Shown one piece after another: positions 1 to 7,815 of a stretch of 45,247 bases of DNA. The notes under the pieces are model-generated. The model searched no databases. It worked only from the letters and a program-made list of their open reading frames with translations, and was not told the origin of the DNA. The stretch's first letter is position 1. Each line of letters opens with the position of its first letter. Where the stretch lies: assembly GCF_000379925.1 (NCBI RefSeq), contig NZ_KB904233.1:1-45247 (forward strand). Direction: 5' to 3'. The DNA is from Porphyromonas levii DSM 23370. GTDB lineage: Bacteria > Bacteroidota > Bacteroidia > Bacteroidales > Porphyromonadaceae. The translations under genes and the position numbers were made by a program.

Positions 1-120
1 CATGCACAAAATATACTTGAAGCCATTTGCTACAACATCAAAAGAGCTCCCCAGTTATACCTCAATACATTATTGCAAAATGAAGAAGCCTCTATAAGAG
101 GAGCACTTGTTATGAGATAA
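1..120 (+). CDS. C-terminal end of a truncated ORF (possible transposase)
   Basis: Thirty-nine codons are open from the window edge to a TAA stop; the start lies outside. The peptide contains the run AICYNIKRAPQL. A tyrosine-asparagine-(leucine or isoleucine)-lysine-arginine stretch near the C-terminus is common in DDE transposases, so this may be the tail of one. The candidate insertion-sequence end just downstream fits that idea. I do not recognise the protein with confidence, and another identity is possible. Confidence 0.4.
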   Translation, partial: HAQNILEAICYNIKRAPQLYLNTLLQNEEASIRGALVMR

Positions 121-130
121 GTACTAGAAA

Positions 131-169
131 TCCTCTGTAAAAGCTCATATTTAGAGCTTTTACAGAGGA
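131..169 (+). terminator. Perfect 16-bp hairpin after the truncated ORF
   Basis: Two 16-base arms (131-146 and 154-169) are perfectly complementary around a 7-base loop, 11 bases after the stop codon. No U-tract follows. It may stop transcription out of a mobile element or be internal structure of one. Confidence 0.5.
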
Positions 170-271
170 GAATAATCAAAAAACAAGGCGATTTTTCAAG
201 CTAGACAAGACGAAAATCTGAAAAAAGGTCAGTCAAAAACGTCTAAACTCGAATGTGCAACAGTCTCATAT

Positions 272-305
272 AAGGAGGTGTGCCGAAAGGTGCACCTCCT
301 TTTTG
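272..305 (+). terminator. Rho-independent terminator
   Basis: AAGGAGGTG pairs with CACCTCCTT around a short GC-containing centre with a GAAA loop, followed by a run of T. It lies just after the candidate IS end. It may have belonged to a gene now separated from it by the insertion, and it insulates the copper ATPase from upstream transcription. Confidence 0.7.
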
Positions 306-435
306 GCACCCTCAGTAGGGGGAGGGCAAACAAATAGTGGGGGAAGGAGGTTTATTTATAAGGAGGAGACCTTAGACCCCAACACCAATAGGCTAGGGGG
401 GTCCCTCTCATGGATACTATACTAATCGTAAAGAG

Positions 436-2619
436 ATGGAAAAAAAGATATTCACCGTGACGGGCATGAGCTGTGCTGGTTGTGTCGCAGCCGTCCAATC
501 CCAACTCAACAAAGCTAAAGGCGTATCGAATGCAGAGGTGCACCTCCTAGAGGGGCGCACGGTAATCACCTACGACGAGCGTAAGACCTCGCCCGAGCAG
601 TTGCGTGCCGAGGTACGAAGCCTTGGCTACGATATGCTCATAGAGGAGCGTACCGAGGTGCGTGAGGCACAGAGAGCTGAGCGGGAGCGTGCCGAGCTTT
701 CGCATGTCCGCACCAGGCTCATTGTCACCGTGCTTCTTACCATTGTTATGATGGCGGTGTCGCACCTAGGGGTGCCCGAGCGCCTCACACACTTGGTGAT
801 GCTCATCCTTGCCACCGTCATTATGTTTTACTCCGCTGGGGGCTACCACAAGCGGGCGCTCAAGCAGCTCACCCACCTCACATTCAGCATGGATACCCTC
901 ATCAGTATGAGCGTAAGTGTTGCCTACTTCTTCAGCCTTATTCGCTACACCATCTTGGGCACTATAGAGGAGGGTGGTCTCTTTGGTAATAGTTACTTCG
1001 ATGTCGTGGGCATGGTTATGAGCTTTGTATTGCTGGGTAAGTATATCGAAGAGCGTGCCAAGTACAAGACCAATGACGCACTCCGCAATCTTATGGCATT
1101 GACCCCCGAGACGGCACTGGTACGAAGGGGCGATGAGTGGGTAGAGCTTCATGTGGACGAGATACAGATAGGCGATTATATCCGCCTGCGCAAGGGCGAC
1201 CGAGTACCTGTAGATGGGCTTCTCCAGGAGCATGGGACCTTCGACGAAAGTAGTATCACAGGCGAACCTCTGCCAGTGAACAAAGAGAGCGGTAGTGAGG
1301 TCTTCTCTGGTACCGTATCGGTAGGAGCAGTCACCACCCTACAAGCTACCAAGGTGGGTAGTGCCACTCTCCTAGGGCGCATTATAGATGCCGTACGACA
1401 GGCACAAGCCTCCAAGGCCCCTATCCAGCGTATTGCGGATAAGGTGTCGGGCGTATTTGTCCCCTTTATCCTTGCTATCGCACTATTTACCCTCGTGGCG
1501 TGGGGCGTGGGTGGCATAGAGCAGCCTTGGCTCCACGGTATCTACTTCGCCATCAGCGTGCTCTGTATCGCCTGCCCTTGTGCACTCGGACTGGCTACCC
1601 CTACTGCCATTACTGTGGCTATGGGCAAAGCCTCAAAGGAAGGCTTGCTCATACGCGATGCCGTGGCGCTCGAACGCCTTGCGAAGGTCTCCGATATCGT
1701 CTACGATAAGACCGGTACCCTCACGGAGGGTACTTCCGAAGTGATTGCCTATGCTGGCGATATGAGCCAAGAGCAAGAGGCGCTCCTCGTGCGTGCGGAA
1801 CTGCAGTCTAGTCATCCCCTTGCAGCCGCTATCCTCTCGAGGTTCAGTATGATGCAGCATACTGCTGAGCCACAGCATGTGGAGGAAGTGGCGGGTGTAG
1901 GGCTTCGCTTTGAATACCAAGGTGACTCCTACTTTGTGGGTAATAAGCGCCCCGCTTCACTATCAGTAGCACACCCTCTCGAGATGGCGCACCCCCTTGC
2001 TACCTTTGTGTACTACACCAAGGGCGAACAGCTCCTTGCGCTCCTCGTAGTGGAGGATAAGGTGCGTCCCGATAGTAGGGAAGCCTTGCAACAGTTGCAC
2101 CGAGAGACTGGTGCTACCATCCATCTCCTTTCTGGCGACCGACTCGAACGGGCTCAAGCCCTTGGCCAGGAGCTAGGTATTGCTGAGGTGCGTGGCGGAC
2201 TATCCCCACTGGATAAGAAAAGCTACATCGAGGCACTTCAGCAGCAAGGCAAGGTGGTAGCCATGGTAGGCGATGGTATCAACGATTCGCCCGCGCTTGC
2301 CACTGCCGACCTCAGTATCGCCATGAGTAGCGGTAGCGATATCGCCAATAGCGTCTCCCAAGTTACTGTTATAGGCGGTTCGCCCTATGCTCTAGAGCGC
2401 GCCATACGGTTGTCTCGCAAGACCGTGCGAATTATTCACCAAAACTTCTTCTGGGCATTTGTGTACAACCTCCTAGCCGTACCTATTGCCGCAGGAGTCT
2501 TCTATCCCAACCTATTTGTGAGCCCTATGATTGCCGCTGCTGCCATGGCGTTTAGCTCGGTCTGCGTCGTGCTCAATTCCCTCCGCCTTCAAAACTCCCC
2601 TAGCCCCCAAACCCCCTAA
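436..2619 (+). CDS. copA: Copper-translocating P1B-type ATPase (CopA)
   Basis: This inner-membrane pump should export Cu(I) using ATP. An N-terminal HMA metal-binding domain has GMSCAGC (Cys13, Cys16). The phosphatase loop SITGEP is near residues 274-278, the membrane ion-site CPC at 380-382, the phosphorylated Asp424 in DKTGTLT, the P1B histidine-proline pair at 460-461, and GDGINDSPA in the hinge. At 727 residues with one HMA domain the length is normal. The CPC motif supports copper or silver, and silver cannot be excluded. No copper regulator or chaperone gene is adjacent. The last eight residues (NSPSPQTP) and the TAA stop are encoded by a dispersed palindromic repeat, so the native C-terminus seems to have been replaced. 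Confidence 0.93.
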   Translation: MEKKIFTVTGMSCAGCVAAVQSQLNKAKGVSNAEVHLLEGRTVITYDERKTSPEQLRAEVRSLGYDMLIEERTEVREAQRAERERAELSHVRTRLIVTVLLTIVMMAVSHLGVPERLTHLVMLILATVIMFYSAGGYHKRALKQLTHLTFSMDTLISMSVSVAYFFSLIRYTILGTIEEGGLFGNSYFDVVGMVMSFVLLGKYIEERAKYKTNDALRNLMALTPETALVRRGDEWVELHVDEIQIGDYIRLRKGDRVPVDGLLQEHGTFDESSITGEPLPVNKESGSEVFSGTVSVGAVTTLQATKVGSATLLGRIIDAVRQAQASKAPIQRIADKVSGVFVPFILAIALFTLVAWGVGGIEQPWLHGIYFAISVLCIACPCALGLATPTAITVAMGKASKEGLLIRDAVALERLAKVSDIVYDKTGTLTEGTSEVIAYAGDMSQEQEALLVRAELQSSHPLAAAILSRFSMMQHTAEPQHVEEVAGVGLRFEYQGDSYFVGNKRPASLSVAHPLEMAHPLATFVYYTKGEQLLALLVVEDKVRPDSREALQQLHRETGATIHLLSGDRLERAQALGQELGIAEVRGGLSPLDKKSYIEALQQQGKVVAMVGDGINDSPALATADLSIAMSSGSDIANSVSQVTVIGGSPYALERAIRLSRKTVRIIHQNFFWAFVYNLLAVPIAAGVFYPNLFVSPMIAAAAMAFSSVCVVLNSLRLQNSPSPQTP

Positions 2620-2684
2620 AGGGGGCTTCCCCATTGCTCATCTAGCTACCTGACGTTCAAGCCCCCTTTAGGGGGTTTGGGGGC
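2603..2684. repeat. Dispersed palindromic repeat, family 1 (copy at copA 3' end)
   Basis: Perfect 26-base arms (2603-2628 and 2659-2684) flank a 30-base spacer. Each arm contains CCCCCAAACCCCCTAAAG or its complement. The spacer, read in the reverse direction, recurs in the copy near 10261-10289. The left arm overlaps the last codons of copA. With its long GC-rich stem it could also serve as the copA terminator. Confidence 0.9.
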
Positions 2685-2715
2685 CAGATGTGGGGCTAGG
2701 TTTCCTATTTTTTTG

Positions 2716-2723
2716 TAAGTTTG
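2716..2723 (+). promoter_or_regulatory. Bacteroidetes -7 box (TAAGTTTG)
   Basis: The sequence matches the TAnnTTTG consensus 42 bases upstream of the phosphohexomutase start. It follows the palindromic repeat and a T-run. I see no TTTG -33 box at the expected 19-21 base spacing. Confidence 0.65.
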
Positions 2724-2765
2724 CATATCACAGATGGATAACGTATATACACTAAAAATAAAGGT

Positions 2766-4514
2766 ATGGCGACAGAAGATTTATTGAAAACGATTAGGGC
2801 AAAGGCTGAGAGTTGGACTACCCCTCAGTATGATGAGGCAACTCGCCAAGAGGTGCAGGCGCTTCTGGATAATTCGGATACGACACAGTTGGTAGATGCA
2901 TTTTACAAGGATCTAGAGTTCGGTACAGGTGGTCTGCGTGGTATCATGGGGGCTGGTACCAACCGCATGAATAGGTACACCGTGGGCACAGCAGCCCAAG
3001 GGCTTGCTAATTATCTGCTCAAGGAGTTTGGCTCTGAACAGGAGATTAAGGTGGTGATTGGCTATGACTGCCGCCACCACAGTTCGGAATTCTCTCGTAT
3101 GGTGGCAGGCATCTTCGCCGCCAATGGTATCAAGGTGTATCTCTTCGAGGCACTCCGCCCCACGCCTATGGTATCGTATGCCATCCGTACCCTAGGTTGC
3201 CAGAGTGGTGTGATGCTTACGGCTTCGCACAATCCTAAGGAGTACAATGGCTTCAAGGCCTATTGGAGCGATGGCGCTCAGATGATTGCGCCACACGATC
3301 GTAACGTTATTTCGGAGGTCAATGCGATTCGTTCGGTAGACGAAATCAAGTTCGATGGTCCTGCAGAGCTGATTACGATGCTCGGTAAGGATATGGACGA
3401 TAAGTTTATCTCCGATGCGCTTGCTAAGCGTCTCTCCCCTGAGGTTATCAAGCGCCAGAGTCAGCTCAAGATAGTCTTCACCCCACTACATGGTACCAGT
3501 GGTCAGGTATTACCACGCACCCTTAAGGAGGCTGGTTTCGAGAATGTCCACCCTGTAGAGGTGCAGATGCTCGTGAGTGGAGACTTCCCTACCGTGGTTT
3601 CTCCTAACCCCGAGGATCCTGCTGCCCTCAAGATGGCGATAGACCAAGCGAAGGCTATCGATGCCGATATTGTGATGGCAACAGACCCTGATGGCGACCG
3701 TATAGGTACCGCAGTAAAGGATAAAGAAGGCAATTGGGTGCTACTTAATGGTAATCAGACTTGTCTGCTCTACGCCTACTATGCGATAGAGAAGCGCCGT
3801 GAGTCAGGCAACCTCAAGCCTAACCAGTACTTGGTCAAGACGATTGTGACCACTGACCTCATCGCTGCTATTGCTAAGCGCAATAATATCGAGCTCTACG
3901 ATACTTACACTGGTTTCAAGTGGATAGCCGATGTTATCCGTAAGAATGAGGGCAAGAAAGAGTACCTCGGTGGAGGAGAGGAGAGCTATGGTTACCTGTG
4001 GAGCGACTTCGTACGCGATAAGTGCTCGGTAACCGCTTGCCTTATCTTCGCAGAGATAGCTGCATGGGCTAAGGACAAGGGGCAGAGTGTCTACGAGCTC
4101 CTAGAGAAGATCTACCTACAGTACGGTTACTCACTAGAGCAAAATGTGTCGGTCGTCCGCCCAGGTAAGAGTGGTGCAGAGGAGATAGAGCAGATGATGC
4201 GTGACTTCCGTCAGAACCCACCTGCCAAGCTAGCTGGTTCGAATGTAGTGGAGATTCTCGACTATGCTACACTAGAGGGCAAGCTACTAGAGAGTGGCGA
4301 TACCTATACACTAGATATGCCTACCACGAGCAACGTCCTCCAGTACCGTTGTGCCGATGGCACCAAGCTATCTATCCGCCCTTCTGGTACGGAGCCTAAG
4401 ATTAAGTTCTACATTGAGGTACACTCCGAGCCAAAGAACCTTGAGGAGCTTGATGCTGCTCGGGTGAAGAGCGCAGAGCGTGTACAGCAGATCCGCACTC
4501 AATTGGGTATCTGA
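2766..4514 (+). CDS. Phosphoglucomutase/phosphomannomutase (alpha-D-phosphohexomutase)
   Basis: The enzyme interconverts hexose 1- and 6-phosphates, linking glycolysis to sugar-nucleotide synthesis, in the cytoplasm. The phosphoserine loop TASHNPKEYNG carries Ser154. The metal loop DPDGDR is at 307-312, the sugar-binding GGGEESYGY near residue 400, and the phosphate-binding RPSGTEPKIKFY near the C-terminus. The length (582) fits the large bacterial PgcA-type branch. The start is an ATG with AAAGG a few bases upstream and its own -7 box. Substrate preference (glucose or mannose) cannot be read from motifs. ManC, further right, would use mannose 1-phosphate made by such an enzyme. Confidence 0.93.
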   Translation: MATEDLLKTIRAKAESWTTPQYDEATRQEVQALLDNSDTTQLVDAFYKDLEFGTGGLRGIMGAGTNRMNRYTVGTAAQGLANYLLKEFGSEQEIKVVIGYDCRHHSSEFSRMVAGIFAANGIKVYLFEALRPTPMVSYAIRTLGCQSGVMLTASHNPKEYNGFKAYWSDGAQMIAPHDRNVISEVNAIRSVDEIKFDGPAELITMLGKDMDDKFISDALAKRLSPEVIKRQSQLKIVFTPLHGTSGQVLPRTLKEAGFENVHPVEVQMLVSGDFPTVVSPNPEDPAALKMAIDQAKAIDADIVMATDPDGDRIGTAVKDKEGNWVLLNGNQTCLLYAYYAIEKRRESGNLKPNQYLVKTIVTTDLIAAIAKRNNIELYDTYTGFKWIADVIRKNEGKKEYLGGGEESYGYLWSDFVRDKCSVTACLIFAEIAAWAKDKGQSVYELLEKIYLQYGYSLEQNVSVVRPGKSGAEEIEQMMRDFRQNPPAKLAGSNVVEILDYATLEGKLLESGDTYTLDMPTTSNVLQYRCADGTKLSIRPSGTEPKIKFYIEVHSEPKNLEELDAARVKSAERVQQIRTQLGI

Positions 4515-4525
4515 TATTCAATAGG

Positions 4526-4574
4526 ACTAAGGGCGGCAAGGACACTAATGGTCTGTGTCCTTGCCGTCCTTAGT
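4526..4574 (+). terminator. Long hairpin between phosphohexomutase and topB
   Basis: Twenty-base arms (4526-4545, 4555-4574) pair with a single G-T wobble around a 9-base loop. Only a weak T-rich tract follows. It probably terminates or attenuates transcription before topB, which starts 20 bases later. Confidence 0.65.
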
Positions 4575-4593
4575 GTCTTTGTAGAAGAGTAGA

Positions 4594-6378
4594 ATGATTC
4601 TCTGTATCTGTGAGAAACCCTCCGTTGCCCGTGATATAGGGGCGGTGATAGGGGCGAATGTACAGCGTCAAGGTTATCTCGAGGGCAATGGCTTTTGGGT
4701 CACTTGGACGTATGGACACTTCTGTACACTTAAGGAACCAGGCGACTATTACCCCCATTGGCAGCAGTGGAGCTTGGTACACTTGCCCATGATACCGGAG
4801 CGCTTTGGTATCAAGGTAATGGAGGATAGTGGGGTACAACAGCAGTTCGGGGTCATCAAGCAACTGGTAAGCCAAGCTACAGAGGTGATCAATTGCGGCG
4901 ATGCAGGGCAGGAGGGAGAGCTCATCCAGCGCTGGGTACTACAGATGGCGGAGTGTAGGGTGCCGGTAAAGCGCTTGTGGCTATCGTCGATGACCAATGA
5001 AGCCATTGTGAAAGCCTTTCAGGAGCTTAAGCCCGAGAGCGAGTACGTCAACCTCTATCACGCAGGGCTTGCTCGCGCTATCGGCGACTGGGTGCTGGGG
5101 ATCAATGCTACCCGTCTGTATACCCTCAAGTACCGAAAAAGCGGTGAGCGTAGGGTGCTCTCCGTAGGGCGTGTGCAGACCCCCACGCTTGCGCTACTCG
5201 TGGATCGGTTCGAGGAGATTCGCGACTTCGTGCCCGAACCTTATTGGGAGATCAAGACGCTCTATAGGGAGGTGCTATTCGCTTCCACCAAAGGTCGCTA
5301 TAGCACCGAGGCAGAGGCCAATGAGGTAATTGAGAAGATAGCCTCGGAGGAGCTCACCATCACCAAGATAACCAAGAAGAATGGTAAAGAGGGTGCGCCT
5401 AGGCTCTTCGACCTTACGAGCCTACAGATAGAGGCGAATAAGAAGTTTGGTCTTACCGCTGAGCAAACTCTCGCAATCGTGCAGACGCTGTACGAACAGA
5501 AGCTGGTCACTTATCCTCGTGTAGATACCACCTATCTGCCCGATGATGTCTACGACAATTGCTTGCCTACGGTGCAGCAGCTCTATCCCGCCTATGCCCA
5601 GCAGTGCAGTCCGCTTCTCCAAGGGGGCAAGCTACGTAAGCTCAAGAAGTACTTCGATAGCTCTAAGGTCACCGACCACCATGCGATTATTCCTACAGGG
5701 ATGCTCCCAAGATTCCTCGACCAAGCTCACGGTCAGATATACAATATGATCGTATTACGCTTCCTCGCTATCTTCTACCCCGACATGGAGTACGAGCAGA
5801 CCACGGTCTTGGCAGACGTGGCTGGGATAGAGTTTAAGGCGACAGGTAGAGTCGTGACCGCCGAAGGGTGGAAGGCTCTCTACCAAAATCAGGAAGAGGA
5901 GCGTGAGGAGGAGGGAGAGCCCTCCGACAAGCAGGTGATGCCTACTTTCACCAAAGGAGAGCACGGTCCGCATAAGCCCGATCTCCTGGCCAAAGAGACC
6001 CATCCCCCTAAGCAGTATACCGAGGCCACCCTCCTCAATGCCATGGAGACGGCAGGTAAGATGGTGGATAGCGAAGAGCTGCGAGAGGCAATGAAGAGCA
6101 AGGGGATTGGGCGACCGTCTACCCGAGCCGCTATCATCGAGATACTCTTCAAGCGCGGCTACATAGAGCGCAAGGGGAAAAGTATTTTGCCTACACCATT
6201 GGGCGTAGACTTGATTCATACCATAGCCAATGAGCAGCTCAAGAGCGTAGAGCTTACTGGGGAGTGGGAGTATAAGCTTCGACTGATAGATCGGGGAGAG
6301 TATCGCACAGATCAGTTTCTATCCGAGCTAAAGCAAATGGTTCATGGATTGGTACAAGAGGTCATCAAAACGTCCTAG
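4594..6378 (+). CDS. topB: DNA topoisomerase III (type IA), short Bacteroidetes form
   Basis: A type IA enzyme relaxes or decatenates DNA through a transient 5'-phosphotyrosine bond. The Toprim domain begins with ICEKPSVA (Glu7). The catalytic tyrosine is Tyr307 in VTYPRVDTTYLP, and SVGRVQTPTLALLV precedes it. The C-terminal GIGRPSTRA element is present. The usual Toprim DxDxE reads D103-A-G105-Q-E107, so the middle acidic residue is glycine. I recall the same DAGQEGE sequence in other Bacteroidetes TopB proteins, so it may be a family trait. At 594 residues it is shorter than many TopB proteins and has no obvious zinc-finger tail. It could be a mobile-element-type TopB, but no conjugation genes are nearby. 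Confidence 0.9.
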   Translation: MILCICEKPSVARDIGAVIGANVQRQGYLEGNGFWVTWTYGHFCTLKEPGDYYPHWQQWSLVHLPMIPERFGIKVMEDSGVQQQFGVIKQLVSQATEVINCGDAGQEGELIQRWVLQMAECRVPVKRLWLSSMTNEAIVKAFQELKPESEYVNLYHAGLARAIGDWVLGINATRLYTLKYRKSGERRVLSVGRVQTPTLALLVDRFEEIRDFVPEPYWEIKTLYREVLFASTKGRYSTEAEANEVIEKIASEELTITKITKKNGKEGAPRLFDLTSLQIEANKKFGLTAEQTLAIVQTLYEQKLVTYPRVDTTYLPDDVYDNCLPTVQQLYPAYAQQCSPLLQGGKLRKLKKYFDSSKVTDHHAIIPTGMLPRFLDQAHGQIYNMIVLRFLAIFYPDMEYEQTTVLADVAGIEFKATGRVVTAEGWKALYQNQEEEREEEGEPSDKQVMPTFTKGEHGPHKPDLLAKETHPPKQYTEATLLNAMETAGKMVDSEELREAMKSKGIGRPSTRAAIIEILFKRGYIERKGKSILPTPLGVDLIHTIANEQLKSVELTGEWEYKLRLIDRGEYRTDQFLSELKQMVHGLVQEVIKTS

Positions 6379-6386
6379 ATGCTCTA

Positions 6387-6440
6387 AATTCAACCTCGAA
6401 GTGCAATATTTATGAAGTAATTGTACTTCGATATTGAATT
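6387..6440. repeat. Imperfect inverted repeat after topB
   Basis: Arms of 21 bases (6387-6407 and 6420-6440) match at about 18 positions around a 12-base spacer, starting 8 bases after the topB stop. It is a possible transcript-end structure. Confidence 0.5.
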
Positions 6441-6450
6441 AGGGTAGAAT

Positions 6451-6496
6451 AAAAACCGCCATCAGAGAGATAAAACTCAATGATGGCGGTTGTTTT
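6451..6496. terminator. Bidirectional rho-independent terminator
   Basis: AACCGCCATCA pairs with TGATGGCGGTT over 11 bases. An A-run lies before it and GTTTT after it, so it can work on both strands. It separates topB (+) from the lipoprotein gene (-), whose transcript also runs toward it. Confidence 0.8.
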
Positions 6497-6738
6497 AATT
6501 GTTCATGACAGTCAGAAACTATGGAAATATCAGAAGTTTTCTATTGATTCTGAGTTTTTGAAAACCCTCTTGCTGGGTTAATCTTTTTTTTTGTCCATAA
6601 AAATGAAAGTTGCAAAAAACAGCACAAATGTTACGCTTGAAAAAAAAGATTCCTTGTAAGGGATGCTAGACTCTGATAGAAGAGAAAGTATGACAGTACA
6701 AAAAACTGATATCAGAAAGAAAATAAGGTATTTCTTTT

Positions 6739-7587
6739 TCATAATAACAACTGTTTAACAGCGTTTGCAGCTGAAGCCCCAGCTGCTCCTCCAACAACGA
6801 GTGCTGCAGTGAGTTTCCATCCAGGAGGACCACAAAACACCCATCTAGCACCAGCTGCCACTGCACCGGCTACAGCTCCTCCAACATCTGAGACTCCGAC
6901 TTCTTTCCAGCTAAAATCAGCTCTTAAGGTGTTCTCTTTGAAATAGTTATGCCAATATGAACAAGTGTTAGCAGCAATGCTAGTTGCAGTTAGAACTACT
7001 GCAAGTTCTTCTTCGCTAAGATTGTTGATAGCTCCATCTTGTACTTTCGATATTCTATTTAACACAGACTCTATCGAGAGATCGGTGTCCTTCATTATAA
7101 TTTCTATTTCATCAATAAATTCCTTTTGTTTGTCGCTAAGATACTTTGCATCGTCGGAGGTATAAAATACCATATCTTCGGTTTTCTTGCCATAGTTTAA
7201 TAGGACAACATCATCGTATATCTCATTGAATTCCTCTTGTGTTATTACATCACCGCTTTCTGATCTTAGAGAAAGTCCAGGAATTTCATATTTCCCAATA
7301 GACTCAAAAACCTTCTCTTTTATGAATTCGTAAGATTCTGTATCCGTCATATCGGAACTTCTTAAAGTGGAGCCGTGTTGACTTATTAATAAATCAACAA
7401 TTTCATTGTGTGCTATACCCATATGGGATAGAGCATTAGAGTTGTTTATCTCCTCCAAAATATTTTTGCTTTGTTTAGCACCTAGATTTAGTAGATCTTC
7501 CTCTTGTCTTGAAGAGCAAGCAGACACAAGCAGTGCTATAGCTATAAACACTGCAGCAAAATAAAAGGGTAGATTTCTCAAGTTCAT
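6739..7587 (-). CDS. Lipoprotein of unknown function with C-terminal Gly/Ala-rich segment
   Basis: A signal peptide ends in a lipobox (VSAC, Cys24), so the 282-residue protein should be lipid-anchored. The middle is acidic and helical, with the sequence MGIAHNEIVDLL near residue 57. I recall a G-x-x-HNE-x-x-D pattern in uncharacterised Bacteroidetes lipoproteins. The last 55 residues are rich in Gly and Ala with GxxxG-like spacing (VGGAVAGAVAAGA, VGGAAGASAANA) and resemble a glycine-zipper membrane segment. The gene stands alone, has its own promoter, and its DNA is more AT-rich than the flanking genes, which suggests transfer. The function is unknown. A membrane-active or bacteriocin-like role is only a guess from the zipper. 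Confidence 0.75.
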   Translation of the reverse strand: MNLRNLPFYFAAVFIAIALLVSACSSRQEEDLLNLGAKQSKNILEEINNSNALSHMGIAHNEIVDLLISQHGSTLRSSDMTDTESYEFIKEKVFESIGKYEIPGLSLRSESGDVITQEEFNEIYDDVVLLNYGKKTEDMVFYTSDDAKYLSDKQKEFIDEIEIIMKDTDLSIESVLNRISKVQDGAINNLSEEELAVVLTATSIAANTCSYWHNYFKENTLRADFSWKEVGVSDVGGAVAGAVAAGARWVFCGPPGWKLTAALVVGGAAGASAANAVKQLLL

Positions 7588-7624
7588 ACTTTATTACGTT
7601 TATAAGTGGATAAAAATTCAACCA

Positions 7625-7632
7625 CAAATATA
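7625..7632 (-). promoter_or_regulatory. -7 box (TATATTTG) of the orphan lipoprotein
   Basis: A perfect TAnnTTTG match on the minus strand, 37 bases upstream of the start. A TTTG lies 17 bases further upstream (7650-7653), slightly closer than the usual -33 spacing. Confidence 0.75.
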
Positions 7633-7771
7633 CTAAAATCTATCTATTCCAAAAGAATATAAATGTGACACATTCCAACGTATTTTCCAGTATTAAGTGC
7701 AACACGGAGAGCATAAATGAGTAACCGCAGAATCTGGCAGAGAAGGGAATAAATATCTCCTCAAAAGTAAG

Positions 7772-7779
7772 TATATTTG
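7772..7779 (+). promoter_or_regulatory. -7 box (TATATTTG) of the OmpA/TPR lipoprotein
   Basis: A perfect consensus match 36 bases upstream of the chosen ATG. It overlaps an alternative upstream GTG start (7777), which argues against that longer reading. Confidence 0.75.
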
Positions 7780-7815
7780 TGCTCCAGAATAATTTTCACT
7801 CAAAATATTGATTAT

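Larger units (their letters stand above)
1..267. mobile_element. Possible right end of an insertion sequence
   Basis: The partial ORF, its hairpin and an AT-rich tail end in TGCAACAGTCTC at about 256-267. Read from the other strand this is GAGACTGTTGCA, which resembles termini of some Bacteroidetes IS elements. The other end is outside the window, so neither the inverted repeat nor a target duplication can be checked. The boundary is a guess. Confidence 0.3.

Noticed and set aside
766-1233. 155-residue ORF on the minus strand inside copA
   Set aside because: It is a shadow of copA with no recognisable domain; the plus strand carries all P-type ATPase motifs there.
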